Source: Candidatus Omnitrophota bacterium (lineage in GTDB: Bacteria > Omnitrophota > Gorgyraeia > Zapsychrales > Zapsychraceae). Taken from it: 6,171 nt of DNA. The stretch lies in NCBI GenBank assembly GCA_030634235.1, contig DAOWBD010000064.1:1-6171 (forward strand), written 5' to 3'. Both the position numbers and the translations under genes were made by a program. Position 1 is the stretch's first letter, and each line of letters begins with the position of its first letter. The notes under the pieces are model-generated. The model was not told the origin of the DNA. It saw only the letters and a program-made list of their open reading frames with translations, and ran no database searches. Of this stretch, positions 1 to 6,117 are shown in pieces.

Positions 1-1512
1 GGCCCAGAAAAACGGGGCCAGCTCAAAGCCGTGTTTGCCCGCCATAGTCCTGATCTCGTCCATCTTCTCTAATGTAATGTTCCCGCGGCCGTAACTGTAA
101 TTCTCAAAACGGTGCTCCAAAGAAAGCAGAATGACCTCGCAGAAACACCCGTAACAAATGCCCGACGACGGCATGCCCATGTCCACCCGCGTATCGATCG
201 GCGTCGGCACCGCGGCGAGGCCGCCTGAGAATACAAAAATATCCTTGCGGTCCGTCGCGGTATAGGAAAGGTTCTTCGGGTAGCCAAGGTCGCAGATCAC
301 AGCGCCCGGTTTAAACCATTCGAAACTTAAGATCGAGGAAGACGAATTTGCCGAAGCGATCACGATATCCGCGTCCTTGACGGCTTTTCTATTATCCGTC
401 GTCGCCTCGATCCTGGCTCTTGATTGTTTCTTGAGTTTCCAGTAAAGATTATGCAGATTGGATTTTGTCCTTCCGGTCACAGTAACCTGTTTGGCCTTCA
501 TGGAAAGAGCGCTGGCGCAGGCACTGCCGATGTCACCCGTGCCGCCGACGATCGTCACTTTGAGGTCCTTCATGTCCCGGTCAAAAAGTTGCGTGGCCCG
601 CTCGACACCGTCGACCGCTAAAGCCGCCGTGTAGGTATTTCCCGTCGTGATGGGAATATCGACGTCCTCGTTAATCTTGCATCCGAGCCGCTCGCCAACC
701 ATCGAGGCAAAGCCGCCTAAAGTGACGATCCCGACGCCGGACTTCTCCGCGAGCTTGCACGCACTCACTACTTTCGAATAAACCATCTGAATGTCCTTAA
801 AGAGCATATCCGGAATAAACGTGCAGAGGATAAAGCAGCCGTGCGTCGTATCCCCGTTGCGCGACTTAAACTCGTCCATTTCATAGAGCTTGAACGACGG
901 AGTGATGCGGAACAGGCCATTTAAGAATTCCTCTGATGGTATCTTGAAATCCGGGTTCATCATCGTTAAACACCTCTCGAGATGCCTCGAATTATAAAAA
1001 TGCCCTAAAATGCCGAAACCGGCGACCTTGCTAGTGTCGCCCTTTTTGAAACTCGCGTACTTGGTGCTGATCAATCTTTTCTCCAGAGAATCCAATATCG
1101 CCTCAAAGTTTCTCGTGACCAGCCCCTTTACATGGGATTCAGCAAAATCTTTAATCCCGGGTATCCCTACACTCAAGTAAACATTTAATACGACCTCGGT
1201 GCCCTCGGGATGATCCTGAAAATTCCACGTGCCCTTGAATTCCTTCAAGTCGCCTTCGACCGCCTCGAAATGGATCGCGTTCTCGCCAAGGGAAAGCGTG
1301 TCTTGCTCGATCCAGTTGATCGGAAGATCGTCGACAAGGATCCGCCACTTTGTCTTCATGACATTGCGCGCCTTCTCAATAACCTTGACCTCGTCAATGG
1401 TAGGCACATGCGCGGCGAATTCCCAGACTTTCGTCACCATGCGAATAACCCGCCATCGCGGCGCGGGAATAATCCGCGAGATCCCTATATGGATTAATTC
1501 ATGTTGTTCCAT
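1..1512 (-). CDS. SRPBCC (START-like) domain fused to acyl-ACP reductase, 3' end cut by window edge
   Basis: The frame is open for 504 codons from an ATG at 1510-1512 to the left edge. Residues about 3-148 resemble an SRPBCC/COQ10-type hydrophobic-ligand domain (TKW near 54, WIEQDT near 67, EGDLKEFKGTW near 86-96, GIPG near 117). Residues about 163 onward match cyanobacterial acyl-ACP reductase (AAR) along its length: GFGILGHF 165-172, LGGFAS 265-270, TTGNTYTA 289-296, nucleotide-binding VGGTGDIGSA 322-331, DLGYPKNL 408-415, CFCE 456-459, and the end block YGRGNITLEKM 474-484. Cys456 aligns with the cysteine that forms the acyl thioester in the Synechococcus enzyme (Cys294 as I recall). Known family role: NAD(P)H reduction of acyl-ACP to fatty aldehyde in the cytoplasm. 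The AAR part nearly reaches the usual C-terminus, so probably few residues are missing. The ligand domain may present or bind the acyl chain or aldehyde; that is inference. AGGGGA at 1521-1526 supports the start. Shikimate dehydrogenase-like folds are a distant alternative. Confidence 0.88.
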   Translation of the reverse strand, partial: MEQHELIHIGISRIIPAPRWRVIRMVTKVWEFAAHVPTIDEVKVIEKARNVMKTKWRILVDDLPINWIEQDTLSLGENAIHFEAVEGDLKEFKGTWNFQDHPEGTEVVLNVYLSVGIPGIKDFAESHVKGLVTRNFEAILDSLEKRLISTKYASFKKGDTSKVAGFGILGHFYNSRHLERCLTMMNPDFKIPSEEFLNGLFRITPSFKLYEMDEFKSRNGDTTHGCFILCTFIPDMLFKDIQMVYSKVVSACKLAEKSGVGIVTLGGFASMVGERLGCKINEDVDIPITTGNTYTAALAVDGVERATQLFDRDMKDLKVTIVGGTGDIGSACASALSMKAKQVTVTGRTKSNLHNLYWKLKKQSRARIEATTDNRKAVKDADIVIASANSSSSILSFEWFKPGAVICDLGYPKNLSYTATDRKDIFVFSGGLAAVPTPIDTRVDMGMPSSGICYGCFCEVILLSLEHRFENYSYGRGNITLEKMDEIRTMAGKHGFELAPFFWA

Positions 1513-1520
1513 TTTTTACT

Positions 1521-1526
1521 TCCCCT
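1521..1526 (-). promoter_or_regulatory. Shine-Dalgarno site for the SRPBCC-AAR gene
   Basis: The minus strand reads AGGGGA eight bases before the ATG at 1512. This fixes the start at the beginning of the SRPBCC domain and supports that domain being translated as part of the protein. No competing start with a ribosome site was seen near the domain junction. Confidence 0.7.
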
Positions 1527-1568
1527 AATCTGTCTTTGCCTTTCTAACTTGGCAATATTCTGCGAAGC

Positions 1569-1609
1569 AAAAAATTACCTAGGAAGAATCTCGACTAGTT
1601 GAGATCCTT
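1569..1609 (-). terminator. Hairpin with delayed T-tract after the FadL-family gene (possible weak terminator)
   Basis: On the minus strand AAGGATCTC (1609-1601) pairs with GAGATTCTT (1592-1584) to give a 9-bp stem with one G-U pair and an 8-base loop. Six T residues follow at 1574-1569, but only after a 9-base gap, which is not canonical for an intrinsic terminator. The hairpin lies 26 bases after the FadL-family stop codon and about 70 bases before the AAR start. It could be a leaky terminator, an RNA-processing or stabilising hairpin, or a binding site. No convincing -35/-10 pair for the AAR gene was found in the rest of the 123-bp gap, so read-through from the upstream gene is possible. 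Confidence 0.4.
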
Positions 1610-1635
1610 CGTATGTTAATCTTGCGATGACAGGA

Positions 1636-2934
1636 TTAGAACGTATAACTGAACGTCACGAGCCCCATGTGCATAATCTGCTCGTATTCGCCATCGATCG
1701 TGGCACCGCTTGCCGCGCCGGCAGCATTGTCGACGGTCCGGTCCTCATAAATGAGAGCCGAATAGGCCATATCGATAATAGTGTTCTTCGTTATGTCATA
1801 TCCGAAACCGGTCGTCAGACCATGGGAATCAGAATCAGGCAAATTGCTTTCCCAGTTCTCCTCGGGAATCGGCGTCGTGTGATAATAATATCCACCCCTG
1901 AGCCTGAAGGCCTCGGTCCAGTCATACTCAGCCCCGAAACAAAGCGACCAGACATCCTCCCAGTCGCGGCTGGCCGGATTGCCGCCATTTAAGACCGCCG
2001 ACTGGTTCTCCGTCAGGACTTCGGTGTATTCAATCCATTCCTGCTCAATGCTTGACCAGTCCATCCATTCGGCGTCAAAATTAAGCGTCCATTTGTTATT
2101 CGGACGGAAACTGTAACCGATAATAGCACTTTGCGGCAATTCCGATTGAACCGCGATGTTCGTTTCATAAGCCGGCCCGCCGAAAATGCCTAAATAATTC
2201 GACCCCTCATCATTTAATTCGTGAAGGAACAATTTTCCCCTGTATTTCTCCTGAATCGGGCTCCTGTACATGAGACCGAACTGATGTCGCTCGTTAAGCT
2301 TAAAGAGTGTGGCCAGCCGGTAACCCCATCCCGACGCGTCCGCCTTCAGGTTAAAATCCCCGTCGGCTCCGCCAAGCTGAATAAGCTTTTTGCTCTTATT
2401 GGCCACCGAGTAATCATAGTCGGCGCTCATTCCAAATGACCACTGATCATTAAATTTATAGGCCGCCGTGACCATAGTGTCCATATTTTTCACATCCGAA
2501 TCGGTCGCAACATATTTCGAGAAACTGTCCTCCGCCCAAGATGTACCTAATCCCCAGCTCGAAGTGCCGCCCAATCCGAAGACAAAATCATCCAGGCCGA
2601 AGTCACTGACCAAATAGAGATGAGGAACAGGAAAGTTCTGCCGTGTCATTTGTGTCTCGTTTCCGGAAAAATCCGTGTAGGAAACAGACGGGGCAATTAC
2701 CCCGAATCCTGCTGAAAGGTGACTTGATCCCTTAAGCTGCGTCAACCCGGCCGGATTATAGTAGATGGCGGACGGATTATTCGCCTCACCGACGAATGCC
2801 GTCCCCTTGCCCATGGCCTCGGAATCAGGCAGTTCCACCCTGTACCCGCCGGCTCCTGCAGCAAACGTATTACCAACCGCTGCGAAAATGACAAAGACCA
2901 CGATTATTACGACTTTTTTCCAACTTGACCACAT
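1636..2934 (-). CDS. FadL/OMPP1/TodX-family outer-membrane channel for hydrophobic compounds
   Basis: This 432-residue protein is close to E. coli FadL in length. It opens with a signal peptide: Lys6-Lys7, a hydrophobic run about 8-20, and probable cleavage after the NTFA segment near 25. Next is the FadL N-terminal 'hatch' pattern, with ELPDSEAMGKGTAFVGEAN followed by the hallmark YYNPAGL at 58-64. The remainder shows alternating beta-strand character rich in Gly, Trp and Tyr, and ends FSYTF with a C-terminal Phe, as expected for barrel insertion by BAM. Known family role: diffusion of long-chain fatty acids, aromatics or alkanes across the outer membrane. The substrate cannot be read from the sequence. 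AGGGGGAG (2938-2945) precedes the ATG. It lies 31 bp after a small HTH gene, probably co-transcribed from the promoter near 3268-3296. Its position just upstream of an acyl-ACP reductase suggests a hydrophobic lipid-derived cargo, which is inference. Confidence 0.9.
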   Translation of the reverse strand: MWSSWKKVVIIVVFVIFAAVGNTFAAGAGGYRVELPDSEAMGKGTAFVGEANNPSAIYYNPAGLTQLKGSSHLSAGFGVIAPSVSYTDFSGNETQMTRQNFPVPHLYLVSDFGLDDFVFGLGGTSSWGLGTSWAEDSFSKYVATDSDVKNMDTMVTAAYKFNDQWSFGMSADYDYSVANKSKKLIQLGGADGDFNLKADASGWGYRLATLFKLNERHQFGLMYRSPIQEKYRGKLFLHELNDEGSNYLGIFGGPAYETNIAVQSELPQSAIIGYSFRPNNKWTLNFDAEWMDWSSIEQEWIEYTEVLTENQSAVLNGGNPASRDWEDVWSLCFGAEYDWTEAFRLRGGYYYHTTPIPEENWESNLPDSDSHGLTTGFGYDITKNTIIDMAYSALIYEDRTVDNAAGAASGATIDGEYEQIMHMGLVTFSYTF

Positions 2935-2965
2935 GATCTCCCCCTTTTTATACGGTTATCCAAAT

Positions 2966-3181
2966 TTATTTCTTACCTGCACCATTCATCTTCTCATCAA
3001 TCCAAAGGTCAATGTGTTTCGCGGAAAAACGCCAGTCGGAGCCGATCTTAAAAGCAGGGATTGTCCCCCTTTGGGCATACTTGTATATAGTCGAAGTATG
3101 CACACCGAGATAATCGGCCACTTGTTTAATATTCATGACTTTTTTCCCACTATCACAAACAGTTTTCCCCTGCCCAGACAT
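2966..3181 (-). CDS. Small MerR/excisionase-type helix-turn-helix DNA-binding protein
   Basis: The protein has 71 residues and matches the excisionase-family HTH (HTH_17-like) pattern. Residues 16-38 (MNIKQVADYLGVHTSTIYKY, then AQR) form the helix-turn-helix, followed by the wing-like GTIPAFKIGSDWRF at 39-52 and a last helix, HIDLWIDEK, at 56-64. It has no effector or oligomerisation domain. Despite the family name there is no integrase or attachment site nearby, so a local transcription factor is more likely than a phage excisionase. It is the first gene after the AT-rich promoter region and is followed after 31 bp by the FadL-family gene, so it may regulate itself and that gene. AGGAAG at 3186-3191 favours the start at 3181. 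Met16 (3134-3136) is an alternative that would still keep the whole HTH. Confidence 0.85.
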   Translation of the reverse strand: MSGQGKTVCDSGKKVMNIKQVADYLGVHTSTIYKYAQRGTIPAFKIGSDWRFSAKHIDLWIDEKMNGAGKK

Positions 3182-3185
3182 AATT

Positions 3186-3191
3186 CTTCCT
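3186..3191 (-). promoter_or_regulatory. Shine-Dalgarno site choosing the upstream start of the HTH gene
   Basis: The minus strand reads AGGAAG four bases before the ATG at 3179-3181. This is stronger than anything in front of the internal Met16, where the better candidate is only GTGGG. It favours a 71-residue product with a 15-residue polar leader before the HTH fold. Confidence 0.6.
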
Positions 3192-3206
3192 TTCAGGTTA
3201 AGTCTA

Positions 3207-3222
3207 ATTAACTCACGTTAAT
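3207..3222. promoter_or_regulatory. Inverted repeat ATTAAC-N4-GTTAAT, candidate operator
   Basis: Perfect 6-bp arms (3207-3212 and 3217-3222) flank the spacer TCAC. The site lies between the predicted transcription start and the ribosome site of the HTH gene, a position where a bound protein could block transcription. The adjacent HTH protein is the obvious candidate binder, giving autoregulation. This is inferred from position and symmetry only. A looser repeat, ATACT-N4-AGTAT, lies nearby at 3236-3249. Confidence 0.4.
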
Positions 3223-3267
3223 CTTTTCTATAAAAATACTATAAAGTATATTTCTATATTAATATTT

Positions 3268-3296
3268 ATTATGTTATACAAATAGTTAGGGGTCAA
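3268..3296 (-). promoter_or_regulatory. Sigma70-type promoter for the HTH-FadL unit
   Basis: On the minus strand TTGACC (3296-3291) is followed, after exactly 17 bases, by CATAAT (3273-3268). Each hexamer is one mismatch from consensus, and they sit in the most AT-rich stretch of the window. Transcription would begin near 3260, leaving a leader of about 80 bases before the HTH start. It lies outside the preceding SDR gene, so HTH-FadL can be a separate transcription unit. Confidence 0.6.
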
Positions 3297-3304
3297 TGAT
3301 TTTT

Positions 3305-3333
3305 GGGGATTTCTCAATTTCGGGGGGATTTCT
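3305..3333. repeat. Two direct copies of GGGGATTTCT, 19 bp apart
   Basis: Identical 10-bp copies lie at 3305-3314 and 3324-3333. The second overlaps the TAG stop codon of the SDR gene and the first lies 8 bases upstream of the predicted -35 box. Two similarly facing sites about two helical turns apart upstream of a promoter could be an activator site, but this is inference. No stem-loop followed by T residues was seen here, so no terminator for the fab-SDR operon can be assigned. Confidence 0.35.
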
Positions 3334-4189
3334 ATCCGCCGTCTTCAAAACCGGGATAGAGTAGCATTCCGCCATCGACAAACAGCGTTGTGCCGTTGAC
3401 ATAATCGGATTCGTCGGACGCCAGCCAGACCGCCGCGGGGCCGATGTCTTCGGGTTCGCCGACGCGCTTGGCGGGGATCAGTTTCAAAAGCTCTTGCTCA
3501 GCCTCAGGCGTCGACCAGGCGGCCGTATTGATCGGGGTTTTGATGGCCCCGGGCCCGATGCTGTTGACGCGGATCTTAAGCGGCGCGAGCTCCTGCGCCA
3601 TGCTCTTCATCATAAGCATCACGCCTCCTTTCGACGCCGCGTAATTCACGTGCCCCGCCCAGGGAATCACTTCATGGACAGAACTCATACAAATGATCTT
3701 TCCGACAGCACGGGAAACCTCCGGCACAACGCCCCGCCGCTTGAATTCTTTGACCGCCTCGCGCGCGCACAAGAACTGCCCCGTCAAGTTGACATCGATT
3801 ACTATCTGCCACTGGGCGAGCGTCATCTCATCAAAAGCCGCGTCCTGCTGAATGCCTGAATTACTAACAAGGATATCGACAGTACCGTATGCGTCGAACA
3901 TCGCCTTAAACATCGCCTGGACGTCGGCCGGCTGCGAGACATCGGCGCCGAAAGCAAACGCCTCGCTTCCACAATCCTTGATCGCCTTGACCGCTTCCGC
4001 CGCGCCCTTTTCATTAGAGCGATAATTGATGACGACGGACGCGCCAGCCTGCCCTAACGCGACCGCGACGGCCTTGCCGATCCCTGAACTCGCGCCGGTC
4101 ACTAATGCCTTTTGACCTTTAAGCGGTTTTATAATGGAATAACCCGGAACTTTGTTGGAAGAATTTTGATCGTGGCTGGCGTTCATCAT
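3332..4189 (-). CDS. Classical SDR oxidoreductase, glucose 1-dehydrogenase-like, in the fabD operon
   Basis: The protein has 285 residues. The coenzyme motif TGASSGIG is at 31-38, NYRSN at 55-59 (an Arg after beta-2, often linked to NADP preference), Asp83 and the SNSG segment at 109-112. The catalytic set is Asn134, Ser170, Tyr183 and Lys187 (YAASK). The block MSSVHEVIPW (168-177) and the stretch NSIGPGAIKTPIN (209-221), together with the FVDGGMLLYPGF tail, are typical of the glucose 1-dehydrogenase group rather than standard FabG. It carries about 24 extra N-terminal residues before LKGQKALVTG and a short insertion at 153-162. Its start overlaps the fabD stop as ATGA with no strong ribosome site, so translational coupling is likely. 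Operon position suggests a 3-oxoacyl-ACP reductase or another lipid ketone/alcohol step, while sequence style suggests a sugar or polyol substrate. Substrate undecided. Confidence 0.88.
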   Translation of the reverse strand: MMNASHDQNSSNKVPGYSIIKPLKGQKALVTGASSGIGKAVAVALGQAGASVVINYRSNEKGAAEAVKAIKDCGSEAFAFGADVSQPADVQAMFKAMFDAYGTVDILVSNSGIQQDAAFDEMTLAQWQIVIDVNLTGQFLCAREAVKEFKRRGVVPEVSRAVGKIICMSSVHEVIPWAGHVNYAASKGGVMLMMKSMAQELAPLKIRVNSIGPGAIKTPINTAAWSTPEAEQELLKLIPAKRVGEPEDIGPAAVWLASDESDYVNGTTLFVDGGMLLYPGFEDGG

Positions 4190-5106
4190 AAAGACAGTTT
4201 GTCGATATCTTCGGGCTTTTTGATATTGTGGACCTTCAATTCGGGATTGATCTTGCGGATAAGCCCTTTAAGGACATTGCCCGGACCGATCTCGATGAAA
4301 TCGGTAACTCCCTGGCCGGCGATGTATTCAATAGAATCGACCCACTGCACCGACGACGTGATCTGACGCGCAAGATTGCCGCGGATCGCCTCGGGCGCTT
4401 CCGCCGGTTTGCCGTCGACATTGCTGACGATAGGAAACGACGGCGCCTGAAACGCCGCCTCGCCGAGAGCCCCCTCAAAATTCGGAACCGCCGGCTGCAT
4501 AAGGCTCGAGTGAAAAGCGCCGCTGACATCGAGCGGGATCACGCGCTTCGCCCCCTGCTCTTCGATAATCTTCGCGGCCGCCACAACTTTTTCCTCCTCG
4601 CCTGTAATGACAATCTGCTCAAGCGAATTGAAGTTAGCAACCTGCGCGCCGGTCTCCGCGCAAATAGCGATGAGCTTCTCGCGGTCGAACCCGATGACCG
4701 CCGTCATAGCGCCTTTCGCCAAGTGCGTCGCCTCTTCCATAAAAGCGGAGCGTCGCTCAACAAGCTTCAGCGCCTCGGCGAACGACAGCGCACCCGCGGC
4801 GGCAACTGCAGTGCACTCGCCTAAACTGAGCCCGCAGGCAAATTGGGGTTCGATATTTTGGAACTTAGAATGCGCTTGAAACGCGCGAAGGGCGGCAATG
4901 CTGTAGGTAAAGATCGCGGGCTGGCAGAATGCCGTCGAGGTCAACTTTTCCTGCGGCCCGTTGAAGATCACGTCGGTTAAACCGTTGATGACCTCGTCAG
5001 CCTGGTCAAAAATCCGTTTTGCTTCGGGCGAAGCGTCGTAAAACTCCCGTCCCATACCAACGGCTTGAGCGCCTTGTCCCGGAAATATATATGCAATTTT
5101 TACCAC
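4186..5106 (-). CDS. fabD: Malonyl-CoA:ACP S-malonyltransferase
   Basis: The protein has 306 residues, the normal FabD length. It transfers malonyl from CoA to acyl carrier protein in the cytoplasm to feed chain elongation. Visible landmarks are IFPGQGAQ at 7-14 (oxyanion Gln), the nucleophile elbow GLSLGE at 92-97 with Ser94, Arg119 in LVERRSAFM (binds the malonyl carboxylate), NFNS at 158-161, the general base His199 in GAFHS, and EIGPGNVLKGL at 272-282. Leu93 replaces the common His of GHSLGE, a variation that should not stop activity. The start is GTG (5104-5106). No ATG lies in frame before it, and MVKIAYIFPGQG is a normal FabD beginning. The ribosome site is weak. The gene follows fabH by 33 bp and overlaps the SDR gene by 4 bp, so the three probably form one operon. 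Confidence 0.96.
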   Translation of the reverse strand: MVKIAYIFPGQGAQAVGMGREFYDASPEAKRIFDQADEVINGLTDVIFNGPQEKLTSTAFCQPAIFTYSIAALRAFQAHSKFQNIEPQFACGLSLGECTAVAAAGALSFAEALKLVERRSAFMEEATHLAKGAMTAVIGFDREKLIAICAETGAQVANFNSLEQIVITGEEEKVVAAAKIIEEQGAKRVIPLDVSGAFHSSLMQPAVPNFEGALGEAAFQAPSFPIVSNVDGKPAEAPEAIRGNLARQITSSVQWVDSIEYIAGQGVTDFIEIGPGNVLKGLIRKINPELKVHNIKKPEDIDKLSL

Positions 5107-5139
5107 AAGAATATTCCACGTCTTACATCTTACGTTTAA

Positions 5140-6117
5140 TTAGAATCGAACAACATTTGCCGCGCTCACGAGGCCGGCGCCGAACGTTACCAGCACAACA
5201 TTGCTGCCACGTTTAATCTTCCCCTGATCGACCGCTTCATAAAGCGCGACCGCTGTCGAGGCGGAAGACATGTTGCCATACTTATGAATATTGACAAAAA
5301 TCTTATCTTTCGGTAAACCTAACTTTTTCGCGACGGCGCTAATAATCCGATCATTCGCCTGATGAGGCACCAAACAATCAATATCGACAAGTTTTAATTT
5401 AGCTCTTTTGATCGCGATCAGCGCAGCTTTGGCCATCGAGTTGACCGCAACCTTAAAAAGTTCCTTGCCCAGCATCGCAATGCGCGGCAGCTCCATCGTC
5501 GTTGCTATCTGGTCGAGCGATTTTCTATCTTTAGCGACGACCTCCATCATCTCGCCAAAATGTCCCTCAGCATGCAGGTATTCCGACAGGATCCCGCGAT
5601 TGCCCCTCACCTTCGACAAAACACAGGCACCGGCGCCGTCTCCGAAGAGAACACAAGTGCTGCGGTCATTCCAATCCATGAACGGCGTAATTTTCTCGGA
5701 AGCAATAACAAGAGCGTTCTTGAACACGCCGCTTTGAATGAACTGCTTGGCCGTCGTTATACCGTAAAGGTATCCCGAACAGGCCGCGCCGATATCAAAA
5801 GCCGCCGCGTGACGCGCATGAATAGCTTTTTGAACCAGACAGGCCACTGACGGAAAACTGGTGTCCGGGCTTATAGTCGCCACGATGATCAATTCCACTT
5901 TGCTCGGGTCAAGTTTCGCATTTTTAAGAGCCTGCTTAGCCGCCTTCGTGGCCAGGTGGCTGTTACGTTCGTGAGTTCCGGCGACGCGCCGCTCATTGAT
6001 CCCGGTGCGCGTGATGATCCACTCATTGGTTGTATCCACCATTTTCTCAAGGTCAAAATTCGTCACTTTGCGCTCAGGTAGAAAATGCCCTAAACCGATA
6101 ATCCCGACGTTGCTCAT
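5140..6117 (-). CDS. fabH: 3-oxoacyl-ACP synthase III (beta-ketoacyl-ACP synthase III)
   Basis: The protein has 325 residues, full length for FabH. It condenses a short acyl-CoA, usually acetyl-CoA, with malonyl-ACP to start fatty-acid synthesis. The Cys-His-Asn triad is complete: Cys113 in AACSGYLYG, His252 in PHQAN and Asn282 in GNMSSAS. Further family marks are NEWIITRTGI at 31-40 (CoA-binding Trp33 and Arg37), CVLFGDGAGA at 155-164 and the closing TFGAGLVSAANVVRF. The ATG is preceded by AAGGGA at 6123-6128 with good spacing. Neighbouring fabD fits the common plsX-fabH-fabD-fabG-acpP order, although the upstream gene is outside the window. Primer preference (acetyl or branched) cannot be decided by eye. 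FabH-like paralogues in secondary lipid pathways are an alternative, but the fabD linkage favours the primary enzyme. Confidence 0.95.
   Translation of the reverse strand: MSNVGIIGLGHFLPERKVTNFDLEKMVDTTNEWIITRTGINERRVAGTHERNSHLATKAAKQALKNAKLDPSKVELIIVATISPDTSFPSVACLVQKAIHARHAAAFDIGAACSGYLYGITTAKQFIQSGVFKNALVIASEKITPFMDWNDRSTCVLFGDGAGACVLSKVRGNRGILSEYLHAEGHFGEMMEVVAKDRKSLDQIATTMELPRIAMLGKELFKVAVNSMAKAALIAIKRAKLKLVDIDCLVPHQANDRIISAVAKKLGLPKDKIFVNIHKYGNMSSASTAVALYEAVDQGKIKRGSNVVLVTFGAGLVSAANVVRF

Noticed and set aside
1030..1080. A frameshift or two separate genes at the SRPBCC/AAR junction
   Set aside because: The frame is continuous through the junction with no stop codon, internal ribosome site or start that would suggest a second gene.
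1..1512. Reading the left-edge gene as shikimate dehydrogenase or glutamyl-tRNA reductase
   Set aside because: The GGTGDIGS Rossmann motif alone would allow this, but the flanking LGGFAS, TTGNTYTA, GYPKNL and YGRGNITLEKM blocks are specific to acyl-ACP reductase.
1210..1528. Two overlapping plus-strand frames opposite the left-edge gene
   Set aside because: They lie antisense to the SRPBCC domain, which has recognisable family motifs, a ribosome site and a 504-codon open frame. Their own translations show no domain.
1627..1992. Plus-strand frame of 121 codons
   Set aside because: It is antisense to the C-terminal barrel of the FadL-family gene and looks like a shadow of its codon pattern. 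No ribosome site or recognisable motif was seen.
2966..3181. A phage or integrative-element excisionase
   Set aside because: Only the HTH fold is shared. There is no integrase, attachment repeat or other mobile gene, and the neighbours are lipid genes.
2765..3211. Plus-strand frame of 148 codons across the FadL start and the HTH gene
   Set aside because: It runs antisense through a signal peptide, a ribosome site and a clear HTH gene. Its translation is low-complexity and unlike any family.
3241..3290. AT-rich tract as a replication origin or curved-DNA element
   Set aside because: There are no DnaA-box clusters or iterons. A promoter explains the AT content.
3332..4189. Calling the SDR gene fabG outright
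   Set aside because: The operon position fits, but the MSSVHEVIPW block and tail match glucose 1-dehydrogenase-type SDRs, so the symbol is not supported.
4228..4824. Plus-strand frame of 198 codons opposite fabD
   Set aside because: It is rich in Arg, Leu and Asp, as expected from the complement of a GC-biased gene, and lies wholly within an intact fabD.
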